A stretch of DNA of 64,000 nucleotides from Actinomadura barringtoniae. GTDB lineage: Bacteria > Actinomycetota > Actinomycetes > Streptosporangiales > Streptosporangiaceae. Each line of letters begins with the position of its first letter. Position 1 is the stretch's first letter. Where the stretch lies: positions 248,001 to 312,000 of the forward strand of contig NZ_JAGEOJ010000012.1 of NCBI RefSeq assembly GCF_017573505.1, given 5' to 3'. A model generated the notes under the pieces. That model saw nothing but the letters and a program-made list of their open reading frames with translations. It did not search any database and was not told the origin of the DNA. Below, one piece after another: positions 50,815 through 62,127 of the stretch. The position numbers and the translations under genes were made by a program.

Positions 50815-52056
50815 TCAGTCTTCGAGCAACGCCGACAGTTGCGGCGAGTAGGTGGCGTGCAGGACGAGGGAGGCGGCGCCGACCACGGCGGCGTCGGGGC
50901 CGAGGGGCGACACCGCGGCGTCGGCGACCCGGACGTGCCGTGACAGCGGCCGGGTCGCGAGCGCCTGGGTGACGGCGTCGAGGTAGAGGGCCTCGACGTG
51001 CCGGATGCCGTGGCCGCCGAGCACGAGGAGGTCGACGTCGGCGATGTTCACGACGTTGACGGCGACGGAGGCGACGCGTTCGGCGGCCTCGCGGATGACC
51101 GCGGCGGCCAGCGGGTCGCCCTCGGCGGCGGCGTGCCGGACCACGGCGTGGTCGACGCTGTCGGGGTCGCGCTGGAACGGGACGGTCAGCGCGCTGTCGG
51201 CGGTGCCCTCGGCGAGGCGGCGGTGCGTCTCGGCGACGATGGCGGCGGGGCTGACCAGGGTCTCCAGGCAGCCGCGGTTGCCGCAGTAGCAGGTCGGGCC
51301 GTCCGGCTCCACCGAGGTGTGGCCGAACTCGGCGGCGTTCAGGGAGCCGCCCCGGTGGACCTGGTGGTTGAGGATCAGGCCGCCGCCTATGCCGGTGCCG
51401 AAGAAGAAGTAGGCGAAGTTGGCGATCCCGCGCCCGGCGCCCGACCAGCGTTCGCCGATCGCGGCGGCGGTGGCGTCGTTGTCCAGCGTGACCGGCAGGC
51501 CGGTGGCCTCGCTCAGCAGCTGCTTCATCGGGACGCGCGACCAGTTCGCGAGCTTGGGCGGCGCGACGACCATGCCGCGGTTCTGGTCGATCGGGCCAGG
51601 ACTGGCCACGCCGAGGCCGAGGACGCGTTCGCGCGGCACGGCCGCCTCGGCGAGCACGCTGGCGAACAGCTCGGACATGGCGGCGACGACCTCGTCGGGC
51701 TTGGCGCCGGCCGGGGTCGGGGTGCGCTTCAGGACGAGCGGCCGGCCCTCCAGGTCGACGACCACGCAGGCGAGCTCGACCGGGTCGAAGTGCAGGCCCA
51801 CGGCGCTGCCGGCGTCGCCGTTGATGCGCAGCCTGGTGCGGGGTTTGCCCAGGCCGGCGACCCGGCTGGAGCCGTCCTCGCGGACGATGCCCTCGGCGAG
51901 CAGCTTCTTGACGATCCCGGAGACGGTCTGGGGGGTGAGGCCGGTCCGCTCGGCGATCTCGGCACGGCTGATCCCGTCGGCGAGCTGGATCTGGTCCAGC
52001 ACCACCGCGCGGTTGTAGCGCCCCACCTTAGGAAGGTTCGTGCCTGCCTGCCGCAA
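50815..52056 (-). CDS. ROK-family transcriptional repressor
   Basis: The 413-residue protein has an N-terminal winged helix (RYNRAVVLDQIQLADGISRAEIAERTGLTPQTVSGIVKKLL, read in two parts) and a ROK sugar-binding domain with the zinc site (CYCGNRGCLE). It is NagC/XylR-like. TTG 52056 is chosen because GAGAGGA lies six bases upstream; the longer frame is unlike protein. It is divergent from mmsA with an AT-rich quasi-palindrome between (52122-52148), so it probably represses the importer until sugar binds. Confidence 0.9.
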   Translation of the reverse strand: MRQAGTNLPKVGRYNRAVVLDQIQLADGISRAEIAERTGLTPQTVSGIVKKLLAEGIVREDGSSRVAGLGKPRTRLRINGDAGSAVGLHFDPVELACVVVDLEGRPLVLKRTPTPAGAKPDEVVAAMSELFASVLAEAAVPRERVLGLGVASPGPIDQNRGMVVAPPKLANWSRVPMKQLLSEATGLPVTLDNDATAAAIGERWSGAGRGIANFAYFFFGTGIGGGLILNHQVHRGGSLNAAEFGHTSVEPDGPTCYCGNRGCLETLVSPAAIVAETHRRLAEGTADSALTVPFQRDPDSVDHAVVRHAAAEGDPLAAAVIREAAERVASVAVNVVNIADVDLLVLGGHGIRHVEALYLDAVTQALATRPLSRHVRVADAAVSPLGPDAAVVGAASLVLHATYSPQLSALLED

Positions 52057-52121
52057 CGAAAGTCCTCTCTTCCGGCGCGGTCCCCTGCCCGTCGCCAAGA
52101 GTATTCTGACGCTTCCCTTTG

Positions 52122-52148
52122 ACTTTGTAAAACAATTGGATTTAAAGT
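52122..52148. promoter_or_regulatory. AT-rich quasi-palindromic ROK operator candidate
   Basis: ACTTT at 52122-52126 and AAAGT at 52144-52148 flank an AT-rich core with CAATTG. At 27 bp, and far more AT-rich than its surroundings, it lies between the divergent repressor and importer genes, resembling NagC/XylR-type sites. Confidence 0.5.
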
Positions 52149-52248
52149 GCATCCGATGTAACGCGCGTCATACGCGTGCGCCATCACGGGTCACGCCCAA
52201 CCCTCATGACCCACGCCCACAGGCAAAGCAAGATCATCGGAGATGTTG

Positions 52249-53834
<1,586 letters not shown>

Positions 53835-53838
<4 letters not shown>

Positions 53839-55145
53839 GCCGATACCAAGACCTGAAGAAGAACCTTTTCGGGGGCACCCAGTCCAACGCCCGGCAGTTC
53901 GGCATGATCTTCACGCTCGTGGCGATCGTGCTGCTGTTCCAGGTCCTGACCGACGGCCTCACGCTGTCGTCGGGCAACCTCATCGGCGTCGTCAGCCAGT
54001 ACTCCTACATCCTGATCCTGTCCATCGGCATGCTGATGGTGATCGTCGCCGGGCACATCGACCTGTCGGTCGGCTCGGTCGCCGCGTTCACCGGCATCGT
54101 GGTCGCCAAATCGATGTCGGAGTGGAACCTGCCATGGCCGCTGGCGATCCTGTTCGGCCTGGTGGTCGGCGCGCTGATCGGCGCCTGGCAGGGCTTCTGG
54201 GTCGCCTACGTGGGGGTGCCCGCGTTCATCGTCACGCTGGCCGGCATGCTGCTGTTCCGCGGCGCCAACCAGTACATCGGCAACGCCGACACCGTCCCGG
54301 TGCCGGAGGGCTTCCGTAAGATCGGCGCCGGGTTCCTGCCCGAGGTCGGGCCGAACACCGGCTACAACAACCTGACGCTGCTGCTCGGCCTGCTCGCCTG
54401 CGCCGCGGTCGTGGTGCGCGAGCTGCGCGCCCGGCAGGTCCGCCAGCAGATGGACGCCGACCCGACCCCGATGTGGGTGTCGGGGATCCGGCTGGTCATC
54501 ATGCTCGGCGTCATCATCTTCGCCACGCTGCGCTTCGCCGGCGGCCGGGTCGGCACGAGCCTGCCGATCTCCGGCATCATCCTGGCCGTCCTGGTGATCG
54601 CCTACTCGTTCTACACGCGCAACACCGCCGGTGGCCGCCACATCTACGCGGTCGGCGGTAACTCCCGCGCCGCGGAGCTGTCGGGCGTGAAGCTGCGCCG
54701 GGTCAACTTCTTCGTGATGACCAACATGGGCGTGCTCGCCGCGCTGGCAGGCATGATCTTCGTGGCCCGGTCGGCGGCGTCCGGCCCGCAGGACGGCCTG
54801 AACTGGGAGCTCGACGCGATCGCGGCCGTGTTCATCGGTGGCGCCGCGGTCTCCGGCGGTCTCGGCACCGTCAGCGGCTCCATCGTCGGTGGTCTGGTCA
54901 TGGCGCTGCTGAACAACGGCCTCCAGCTGGAGGGCGTCGGCTCGGACCGGGTCCAGATGATCAAGGGCCTGGTGCTGCTGCTGGCCGCCGCGCTGGACGT
55001 CATCAACAAGAAGCAGGGCCGCTTCTCGATCATCGGCTCGCTGATGCGGCCCTTCCAACGCGGCGATGCGCCGCCCGCGGACTCGGCCTCGCCGCCGTCC
55101 ACCGACACCTCGAAGGCCGACAAGGCCGCGACCACGACCTCATGA
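53835..55145 (+). CDS. mmsB: Multiple-sugar ABC importer permease (MmsB/GguB-like)
   Basis: The 436-residue permease has ten or so hydrophobic helices and the ribose-type permease motif GHIDLSVGSVAAFTG and VGGNSRAAELSGV coupling region. It is longer than the 320-residue ribose permeases because of an insertion between helices (DADPTPMWVSG), which is typical of the GguB/MmsB group. It acts as a homodimer in the membrane with MmsA. Start in the mmsA stop (ATGA). A small reading frame begins in its own stop. Confidence 0.92.
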
Positions 55146-55276
55146 CCCCGGCCGACGCGAACTCGACCGGCCACGCCACGGCCGACCGATCCACGGCCGA
55201 CCAAGCCCCGGCTGACCTGCTCCTTACAGACAGGCTTCCGACCGCCGCTGCCGCGGCACTCACCACCCCGCAGTAA
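55142..55276 (+). CDS. Possible 44-residue peptide between mmsB and chvE
   Basis: An ATG overlaps the mmsB stop (ATGA), and the frame runs for 44 codons with G/C-rich third positions, ending in TAA just 20 bases before the chvE start. The product (MTPADANSTGHATADRST...) is rich in Ala, Thr and Asp with no family. It may be an untranslated leftover of a longer permease tail or a coupling peptide. Confidence 0.35.
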   Translation: MTPADANSTGHATADRSTADQAPADLLLTDRLPTAAAAALTTPQ

Positions 55277-55296
55277 TCGAGAAAGGTCATCCGACA

Positions 55297-56403
55297 ATGC
55301 GCTCCATCTTCACCAAGACCCTCGCGGTCGGCGCGGCAGCCATGCTCGCGCTGACGGCCGCGTCCTGCTCGAACGACCGGGAGGGCTCCGACAGCAAGGG
55401 CGGCGGCGACTCCAAGGGCTTCGCCAAGGACTCCCTCATCGGGGTGGCGCTGCCCGCCAAGACCTCCGAGAACTGGGTCCTCGCCGGTGACCTGTTCACC
55501 AACGGCCTGAAGGAGGCCGGGTTCAAGGGCGACGTGCAGTACGCGGGCGCCTCGACCACGGTCGCCGACCAGCAGGCCCAGATCTCCTCGATGGTCACCA
55601 AGGGCGCGAAGGTGATCGTCATCGGCGCGACCGACGCCGCCCAGCTGTCCACTCAGGTGGCGCAGGCCAAGCAGTCCGGCGCGACCGTCATCGCCTACGA
55701 CCGGCTCATCACCAACACCAAGGACGTCGACTACTACGTCGCGTTCGACAACTTCAAGGTCGGCGTGCTGCAGGGCCAGGCCCTGCTGGACGGGATGAAG
55801 AAGAAGAAGGCCAAGGGCCCGTACAACATCGAGCTGTTCTCCGGCTCGCCGGACGACAACAACTCGGCCGTCTTCTTCAACGGCGCGATGAGCGTCCTCA
55901 AGCCGGCCATCGACAAGGGCGAGGTGAAGGTCGGCTCCGGCCAGACCAACATCAAGCAGACCGCGATCCAGGGCTGGAAGGCCGAGGGCGCCCAGCAGCG
56001 CATGGACTCGCTGCTGACCTCGTCGTACAGCAAGAACACCCTCGACGGCGTGCTGTCGCCGAACGACACCCTGGCCCGCGCGATCCTGACCTCGGTGAAG
56101 GGCGCCGGCAAGCCGACCCCGATCGTCACCGGCCAGGACTCCGAGGTCGAGTCGGTCAAGTCGATCATGGCGGGCCAGCAGTACTCCACCATCAACAAGG
56201 ACACCCGCAAGCTCGTCGCGGAGACCGTGAACATGGTGAAGGCCCTGCAGGCCGGCAACAAGCCGCAGATCAACGACACCAACACCTACAACAACGGGTC
56301 CAAGGTCGTCCCGGCGTACCTGCTCCCCCCGGTCATCGTGACCAAGGAGAACGCCGCCCAGGCGTACGCCACCGACCCCAAGCTGGCCCCGCTCACCAAG
56401 TAA
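55297..56403 (+). CDS. chvE: Sugar-binding lipoprotein (ChvE-like)
   Basis: The 368-residue periplasmic-binding-fold lipoprotein has a signal peptide with lipobox LTAASC (residues up to Cys24) and the two-lobe type I fold (LIGVALPAKTSENWVLAG, VIVIGATDAAQLST, FSGSPDDNNSAVFFNGAM, DGVLSPNDTLARAIL, PIVTGQDSEVESV). It is anchored outside the membrane and delivers monosaccharides to MmsAB. The pattern matches the multiple-monosaccharide binding protein. A strong terminator follows. Confidence 0.93.
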   Translation: MRSIFTKTLAVGAAAMLALTAASCSNDREGSDSKGGGDSKGFAKDSLIGVALPAKTSENWVLAGDLFTNGLKEAGFKGDVQYAGASTTVADQQAQISSMVTKGAKVIVIGATDAAQLSTQVAQAKQSGATVIAYDRLITNTKDVDYYVAFDNFKVGVLQGQALLDGMKKKKAKGPYNIELFSGSPDDNNSAVFFNGAMSVLKPAIDKGEVKVGSGQTNIKQTAIQGWKAEGAQQRMDSLLTSSYSKNTLDGVLSPNDTLARAILTSVKGAGKPTPIVTGQDSEVESVKSIMAGQQYSTINKDTRKLVAETVNMVKALQAGNKPQINDTNTYNNGSKVVPAYLLPPVIVTKENAAQAYATDPKLAPLTK

Positions 56404-56411
56404 GCGGCTGA

Positions 56412-56447
56412 ACGGTCCGGCGGGTCTCACCAGGCCCGCCGGACCGT
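56412..56447 (+). terminator. Strong hairpin after chvE
   Basis: ACGGTCCGGCGGG (56412-56424) and CCCGCCGGACCGT (56435-56447) form a perfect 13-bp stem with a 10-base loop, nine bases after the stop. No T-tract. It separates the importer from manA, though read-through is possible. Confidence 0.85.
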
Positions 56448-56498
56448 ACGTCCGTTCCCCACCGCCCTCACCCCCCAGGAACCTCGAAGCCTGACGAC

Positions 56499-57677
56499 AT
56501 GAGCACTGGCACTGGCACGCAGCTTCAGCTCCACCGGCTGGACAACCCCATCCGCGACTACGCCTGGGGTTCACGGACGGCCATCGCGGACCTGCAGGGC
56601 AGGCCCTCGCCGGCGCCCGGCCCCGAGGCCGAGATCTGGATCGGGGCGCATCCGGCCGCGCCGTCCAGGATCCCCGGCGGCACCGACCTGCTGACGGCGA
56701 TCGAGGCCGACCGCGCCGGCCTGCTGGGCCCGGGCAACGACCGGCTGCCCTTCCTGCTCAAGATCCTCGCGGTCGCCAAGCCGCTGTCGATCCAGGTGCA
56801 TCCCGATCCCGAGCAGGCCCGACGCGGGTTCGCCCGCGAGGAGGCGCTCGGGATCCCGCTCGACTCCCCCACGCGCAACTACCGCGACGACTGGCCGAAG
56901 CCCGAGCTGGTCTACGCCGTCACCGCGTTCGAGGCGCTGTGCGGTTTCCGCGAGCCCGAGGTCTCCGCGCGCCTGCTGCGCGCCCTGGACGGGAGCCGCC
57001 TGCGGCGCCTCGCCGAGATCCTGGAGGAGGGCGGCCCCAAGGCGGCGCTGGACGCGCTGAACGCCTGGCCGGCCGCCGACCGTTCCGCCCTGGTCGCGGA
57101 GGTACGCGACGCCGAGGTGTCCGCGCCCGACCCCGCGCACCGCGCGGCGGCGTCGATCGCGGCGGACTACCCCGACGACCCGGGCGTCGTCGCCTCGCTG
57201 CTCTTCAACCTGATCGCGCTGCAGCCCGGCCAGGCCCTCTACACCGCGCCGCGCACCATCCACGCCTACCTGCGCGGAACGGCCGTGGAGATCATGGCCT
57301 CGTCCGACAACGTGCTGCGCGGCGGCCTCACCGGCAAGCACATCGACAAGGCCGAGCTCGCCGCCGTCACCGACTTCGCCCCGACGACGCCCGAGGTGCT
57401 GGAGCCGTCCACGCTCCCCACGGGCGAGGAGCTGTACGCCACTCCGGCCACGCAGTTCCAGCTGACCCGGCTGCGCCCGCGCCCGCCGATCAGCATCCCG
57501 GTCCCCGGTCCCAGCGCGATCCTCTGCCTTGAGGGCACGCTCAGCGTGGCGCGCGGCGGGACCACCGAGCTGCTCACTCCGGGCCAGGCCGTCTTCGTGC
57601 CGTACGAGGGGTCCGGGCCGTTGGTGATCGAGGGCGACGGCGTCGGTTTCCGCGCCTCCGTCCCCGAGTCCGCCTGA
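56499..57677 (+). CDS. manA: Mannose-6-phosphate isomerase, class I
   Basis: The 392-residue zinc enzyme interconverts mannose 6-phosphate and fructose 6-phosphate. Signatures: NPIRDYAWGS at the N-terminus, zinc ligands in IQVHPDPEQARRGF and KPELVYAVTAFEALCGF, the YTAPRTIHAYLRGTAVEIMASSDNVLRGG block near 250-280, and the cupin-like end. It sits downstream of the sugar importer and completes a route with the ROK kinase: uptake, phosphorylation, isomerisation into glycolysis. Start ATG 56499. Confidence 0.95.
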   Translation: MSTGTGTQLQLHRLDNPIRDYAWGSRTAIADLQGRPSPAPGPEAEIWIGAHPAAPSRIPGGTDLLTAIEADRAGLLGPGNDRLPFLLKILAVAKPLSIQVHPDPEQARRGFAREEALGIPLDSPTRNYRDDWPKPELVYAVTAFEALCGFREPEVSARLLRALDGSRLRRLAEILEEGGPKAALDALNAWPAADRSALVAEVRDAEVSAPDPAHRAAASIAADYPDDPGVVASLLFNLIALQPGQALYTAPRTIHAYLRGTAVEIMASSDNVLRGGLTGKHIDKAELAAVTDFAPTTPEVLEPSTLPTGEELYATPATQFQLTRLRPRPPISIPVPGPSAILCLEGTLSVARGGTTELLTPGQAVFVPYEGSGPLVIEGDGVGFRASVPESA

Positions 57678-57689
57678 GCCTGTACGCCT

Positions 57690-59204
57690 CTACGACGGGG
57701 GCGACGAGGACATCGCGGAGATGATCCGTTCCTCGGTGACCTCGCGCCCCGTCAGCTCCTGGATCACGGCGCCGTCGCGCAGCACCACCACGCGGTCGCA
57801 GCCGTTCACCAGCTCCTCCAGGTCGGAGGAGATCAGCAGGATGGCCAGGCCGTTCACCGCCAGCTCGTCCAGGAGGTCGTGCAGCTCGGCCTTGGCGCCC
57901 ACGTCGATCCCGCGCGTCGGCTCGTCCAGCAGCAGCACCTTGGGCTGAGTGGCCAGCCAGCGTGCCAGCAGCACCTTCTGCTGGTTGCCGCCCGACAGCT
58001 CCCCCGCCTTCTGGTGCGGCGAGGTCGCCTTGATCTGCAGCCGCCGCATGAACGTCTCGACCACGCGGTCGATGCGCGCGTTCGACAGCACGCCGAAGTG
58101 CGACAGGCGCGGCAGGGCGGCCAGGGCGATGTTGTCGCGCACCGACAGGCTCTGGATGATCCCCTCGGTCGCGCGGTTCTCCGGCAGCAGGCTGACGCCC
58201 GCGCGGATCGCCCCGGGGATCGAGCGGCGGCGCAGCGGCGCGCCCGCGACCGTCACCTGGCCCGAGTCCAGCGGCAGCGCCCCGGCGATGGCCCGCGCGG
58301 TCTCGGTACGGCCCGCGCCGTGCAGGCCGCCGAGGCCGACGACCTCGCCGGTCCGCAGCTCGATCGACACGTCGGTGATCGCGTGCCTGCGGGTCAGGCC
58401 GATGGCGCGCAGGTAGGGCGGCGGCGCGTACGCGGCGGCGCCGGCCGCCGACACCGGCTGCGGCGAGGGCAGCGAGAGGCGGCGGCCGAGCATGACCGAG
58501 ACCAGCGTCCGGCGGTCGATCCGGTCGGAGCGGCCGGTGTAGGCGACGCGGCCCTCGCGGAGCACGGTGATCCGGTCGCACAGCTCGGTGAGCTCGTCGA
58601 GGCGGTGGCTGACGAACAGCACCGTGCCGCCGTCCTCGCGGAACGCGTCGATCGCGGTGAAGAGCGCCTCGATCTCGGCGGGCTCCATCGGCGCGGTCGG
58701 CTCGTCCATGATGACGATCCGCGCGCCGGCGGTGACGGCGCGGGCGACCGCGACCAGCTTGCGCGCGCCCGCCTCCAGCGAGCTGAGCCGGGTCCGTACG
58801 TCGGTGTGCACGCCGAAGCGCGGCAGGATCTCGGCCGCTCGCGCCCGCATCCGCGCCAGGTCGATCAGGCCGAACCGGGTCCGCGGCGGGAATCCCAGGA
58901 AGAGGTTGTGCGCGAGGCTCAGCGAGGAGACGAGGTCGTCCTCCTGGTAGACGGTCCGGATCCCGGCGGCCTGCGCGGCGGACGGATCGGGGAAGGACAC
59001 CGGCTCGTCGTCGCGCCGCAGCCGCCCCGCCTCGGGTCGGTGAACGCCGGACAGGACCTTGACGAGCGTGGACTTGCCCGAGCCGTTCTCCCCGACCAGC
59101 GCGTGCACCTCGCCGCGGCCGAGCGTCAGCGACACGTGGTCGAGCGCGACGGTGCCGGCGAACGACTTGACGATTCCGGCCGCGTCCAGGGCTTTCTCCG
59201 TCAC
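57690..59204 (-). CDS. Sugar ABC importer ATPase, second copy
   Basis: The 504-residue tandem ATPase has Walker A GENGSGKST at 38-46, Walker B IVIMDEPTAPME and a degenerate second half (GLHGAGRTE, LSGGNQQKVLLARWLATQP, LLLDEPTRGIDVGA). Its C-terminal half is strikingly similar to the ATPase at 62120-63655, so the two are recent paralogues. It lies downstream of the DeoR regulator on the same strand and has no permease of its own, so it may substitute for or pair with the other ATPase on the heterodimeric permease. Confidence 0.9.
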   Translation of the reverse strand: MTEKALDAAGIVKSFAGTVALDHVSLTLGRGEVHALVGENGSGKSTLVKVLSGVHRPEAGRLRRDDEPVSFPDPSAAQAAGIRTVYQEDDLVSSLSLAHNLFLGFPPRTRFGLIDLARMRARAAEILPRFGVHTDVRTRLSSLEAGARKLVAVARAVTAGARIVIMDEPTAPMEPAEIEALFTAIDAFREDGGTVLFVSHRLDELTELCDRITVLREGRVAYTGRSDRIDRRTLVSVMLGRRLSLPSPQPVSAAGAAAYAPPPYLRAIGLTRRHAITDVSIELRTGEVVGLGGLHGAGRTETARAIAGALPLDSGQVTVAGAPLRRRSIPGAIRAGVSLLPENRATEGIIQSLSVRDNIALAALPRLSHFGVLSNARIDRVVETFMRRLQIKATSPHQKAGELSGGNQQKVLLARWLATQPKVLLLDEPTRGIDVGAKAELHDLLDELAVNGLAILLISSDLEELVNGCDRVVVLRDGAVIQELTGREVTEERIISAMSSSPPS

Positions 59205-59229
59205 AGGCCCTCCCGGGGTTCGAGGCCAG

Positions 59230-59245
59230 ATGACCGATTCGTCAT
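59230..59245. promoter_or_regulatory. Operator-like palindrome before the second ATPase
   Basis: ATGACCGATTCGTCAT is palindromic at seven of eight half-site positions and lies 26 bases upstream of the ATPase start, downstream of the DeoR gene. It could be the DeoR binding site. Confidence 0.35.
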
Positions 59246-59274
59246 ATCACGAGTGCCGCGGCCGGGGCCACGGG

Positions 59275-60084
59275 CTAGGTGCGCGCCACGTGGATCCGGA
59301 CCCCGCGGGTGCTGAGCTCGTGCAGTTCCTCGGGGGACGCTTCCTCGCCGGTGACCAGGTGGTCGATGCGCTCGGTCGGCACGGTCTGGACCATCGCGTC
59401 GACGCCGATCTTGGTGTGGTCGGCGAGGACCACGACCTCCTCGGCGGCCGCCGCGAGCGCCCGGTCGATGCCGGCCACCTGGACGTTGGGGGTGGACAGG
59501 CCGCGTTCGGCGGTCAGCCCGTTGCCGGAGATGAACGCGCGGCGGGCGCGCAGCTCCGACAGCGCGTGCTCGGCGGCGCTGCCGACCAGGGCCTGGATCG
59601 AGCCGCGCAGCGTGCCCCCGGTCATCACGACCTCGATGCGCGGCGAGTCGGCCAGCGTCTGGGCGACCAGCAGGGAGTTGGTGACGACGGCCAGCTCGCC
59701 GTGGCCCGTCAGGCGCTGGGCCAGGGCGTGCGCGGTGGTCCCGGGCCCGATGACGATCGCGTCGCCGTCCTCGACCAGGGCCGCCGCCAGGTCGGCGATC
59801 GCGGCCTTCTCGGCGGTCGCCACCAGCGTCTTCTGGACGAACGTGGGCTCACGCGAGGACAGCTCGCCGGGCAGCGAGGCGCCGCCGTGGTGGCGCTCCA
59901 GCAGCCCGTCGGCCTCCAGCGCCCGTACGTCGCGCCGCACGGTGACCTCGGACGACTGGACGGCCTCGGCCAGCTCGCGCAGCGACAGGGTGCCGCTGGC
60001 CTTCAGCAGCTCGAGGATCCGCTTGCGCCGCTCCGCCCCGAAGAGCGGCTTGCGGCCGTCGGCGGGCCCCAGCACGTCGCTCAC
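59275..60084 (-). CDS. DeoR/GlpR-family regulator
   Basis: The 269-residue protein has an N-terminal DeoR helix-turn-helix (RRKRILELLKASGTLSLRELAEAVQSSEVTVRRDVRALE, in two stretches) and the sugar-phosphate sensor domain (AIVIGPGTTAHALAQRL, VVTNSLLVAQTL, GGTLRGSIQALVG). These repressors are released by phosphosugars. GTG 60084 is preceded by GGGG. It is embedded within the second importer locus, so it probably controls it. Confidence 0.92.
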   Translation of the reverse strand: MSDVLGPADGRKPLFGAERRKRILELLKASGTLSLRELAEAVQSSEVTVRRDVRALEADGLLERHHGGASLPGELSSREPTFVQKTLVATAEKAAIADLAAALVEDGDAIVIGPGTTAHALAQRLTGHGELAVVTNSLLVAQTLADSPRIEVVMTGGTLRGSIQALVGSAAEHALSELRARRAFISGNGLTAERGLSTPNVQVAGIDRALAAAAEEVVVLADHTKIGVDAMVQTVPTERIDHLVTGEEASPEELHELSTRGVRIHVART

Positions 60085-60148
60085 GATTCCCCAACCCACA
60101 GATGCGATCCGAACAGATCCGATCGTAGTCGGTCACGACCGGACCCTC

Positions 60149-61159
60149 TCAGCGAAGCCGGTTCAAGCGGCTCAGCGTCGTCTGGAGCACCACGACCACC
60201 GCCAGGAAGGCCCCGCTCACCACCTGCTGGTACGAGGAGCTGAGGTTGCCGATCTGGTTGATGATGTTCTGGATCACGCCGAGCAGCAGGACGCCGCTGA
60301 TCGTGCCGCTCACCGAGCCGATCCCGCCGGTCAGCAGGGTGCCGCCGATCACCACCGCGGCGATCGCGTCCAGCTCCATGCCCGTGCCGAGGATGGTCAC
60401 GCCGGACGACAGCCGCGCCGCGTTCAGCGTCCCGGCCAGCCCGGCGAGCAGCCCGGACAGCGTGTAGACGGCGATCTTGGTCCGGTCGACCCGTACCCCC
60501 ATCAGCCCTGCCGCGTCCTCGGCCCCGCCCACCGCGAAGATGGACTGCCCGAAGCCGGTCCGCTGCAGCACCAGCCCGCCGGCCGCGAACAGCGCGAGCG
60601 TGATGTAGACCGGGTAGCCGAGTCCCAGGAACTCGCCCTGCCCGACCTTGGCGAGCACGGTGTCGTGCGGGATCAGGTACGTCTTGGCGCCCTCGTTCGA
60701 GATCGACAGCAGCAGCCCGCGCGCGCCGAGCAGCCCGGCCAGCGTGACGATGAACGGCGCGAGCCGGGCCCGCGCGATCAGCAGTCCCTGCGCCAGCCCG
60801 ATCGCCCCGCACACCACCAGCGGCAGCGCGACCCCGGCGAGCGAGCCCCATGTGGACCCGTAGGCCGCGAGCACTCCCCCGAGCGCGAACACCGACCCCA
60901 CCGACAGGTCGATCCCGCCGGTGATGATCACAAACGTCATCCCGAGCGCCACGATCGCCAGGAACGCCGAGGTGATCGCGATGTTGCCGAGGTTCTCGGT
61001 GGTCGGGAAGTTCTCGTACGTCACCGACCCGAAGGCGACCAGCAGCACCAGCACGGCCGTCGCCCCGTGCCGCTGGACCAGCCCCGAGATCCGCTCCCGC
61101 CGGTCCCCGCCCGTCGAGGCGGTCACCGCGCCCGGAGCGTCCGCCACGGTCATGTTCAT
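60149..61159 (-). CDS. Sugar ABC importer permease 2
   Basis: The 336-residue permease of the ribose/RhaP-RhaQ type has GGIDLSVGSVFALGGVL, the PFIVTLAGLLGARGL segment, VGGAEDAAGLMGV and GGTLLTGGIGSVSGTISG. About ten helices. The ATG at 61159 overlaps the stop of permease 1 (ATGA), so the two subunits are made together and probably form a heterodimer. The long frame upstream to 61453 overlaps permease 1 and is rejected. Confidence 0.92.
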   Translation of the reverse strand: MNMTVADAPGAVTASTGGDRRERISGLVQRHGATAVLVLLVAFGSVTYENFPTTENLGNIAITSAFLAIVALGMTFVIITGGIDLSVGSVFALGGVLAAYGSTWGSLAGVALPLVVCGAIGLAQGLLIARARLAPFIVTLAGLLGARGLLLSISNEGAKTYLIPHDTVLAKVGQGEFLGLGYPVYITLALFAAGGLVLQRTGFGQSIFAVGGAEDAAGLMGVRVDRTKIAVYTLSGLLAGLAGTLNAARLSSGVTILGTGMELDAIAAVVIGGTLLTGGIGSVSGTISGVLLLGVIQNIINQIGNLSSSYQQVVSGAFLAVVVVLQTTLSRLNRLR

Positions 61160-62127
61160 CGCCCACCTCGTCCCCGGGCGGCGTAGACGGCCACCAGGAT
61201 GATCGCCGCCTGCACCATCTGGGCGGCGGAGTCCGGGATGTCGTGCTTGATCAACGTGGCGCGGACGAGCTGGATGAGCAGCGCGCCCGCGACGGTGCCG
61301 AGGACGCGGACCTGGCCGCCGCTCAGCGGGGTGCCGCCGACGACGACCGCGGTGATCGCCGACAGCTCCATCAGCAGGCCCAGCGAGGACGGGTCGCTGG
61401 CCTGCAGGCGCGCCGTCGCCAGGGTTCCGGCCACCGCGGCCAGGACGCCGCACGTGACGTAGACCAGCAGCAGGATGCGTTTCACCGGGAGGCCGGACAG
61501 CTCGCTGGCCGCCCGGTTGCCGCCGATCGCCACGACGCGGCGGCCGAACGTGGTGCGGCGGACCAGCGCCATCATGACCACTGTCAGGACCAGGGCGATG
61601 ACCACCGGGACCGGCAGGCCGAGGATGGAGGACGAGCCCAGGTCCAGCAGGCCCGGGTTGTGGACGTCCTTCAGCTGGCCGCCGGCGATGACCAGCGCGA
61701 GCCCGCGCCCGCCCACGAAGAGCGCGAGCGTCGCGACGATGGGCTGGACCCCGGCGAACGCGACGAGCGAGCCGTTCACCAGGCCGACCAGCAGGCCGCC
61801 CACCAGTGCCGCCAGGATCGCGGGCACCAGGCCGTAGCCGAGGTAGAGCGGGATGAGCGCGGCGGCCAGGGCCATCACCGAGCCGACCGACAGGTCCACG
61901 CCCTCGGTGCCGATGACCAGCGCCATGCCGAGCGAGACGATGATGACCGGCGCGACCTGGACGAGCTGGGTGCGCAGGTTCTCGGTGGTCAGGAAGTGCG
62001 GGGTGATGGCCGCGTTCACGATGACCAGCAGGCCGATCGCGGCGTACACGCCGTAGTCCTGCAGCCAGGCCAGCAGCCGGTCGCGGTCGAACCCGCGCCG
62101 GGCCGGCGCGGCGGCGGCCTCAGCCAT
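61156..62127 (-). CDS. Sugar ABC importer permease 1
   Basis: The 323-residue permease has GTEGVDLSVGSVMALAAALIP, VQPIVATLALFVGGRGLALVI in two pieces, IGGNRAASELSGLPV and VVGGTPLSGGQVRVLGTVAG. It is a homologue of permease 2, and its gene overlaps both neighbours (8 bases with the upstream ATPase gene and 4 with permease 2). Two different permeases point to a heterodimeric channel, as in rhamnose or AI-2 importers. Confidence 0.92.
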   Translation of the reverse strand: MAEAAAAPARRGFDRDRLLAWLQDYGVYAAIGLLVIVNAAITPHFLTTENLRTQLVQVAPVIIVSLGMALVIGTEGVDLSVGSVMALAAALIPLYLGYGLVPAILAALVGGLLVGLVNGSLVAFAGVQPIVATLALFVGGRGLALVIAGGQLKDVHNPGLLDLGSSSILGLPVPVVIALVLTVVMMALVRRTTFGRRVVAIGGNRAASELSGLPVKRILLLVYVTCGVLAAVAGTLATARLQASDPSSLGLLMELSAITAVVVGGTPLSGGQVRVLGTVAGALLIQLVRATLIKHDIPDSAAQMVQAAIILVAVYAARGRGGR

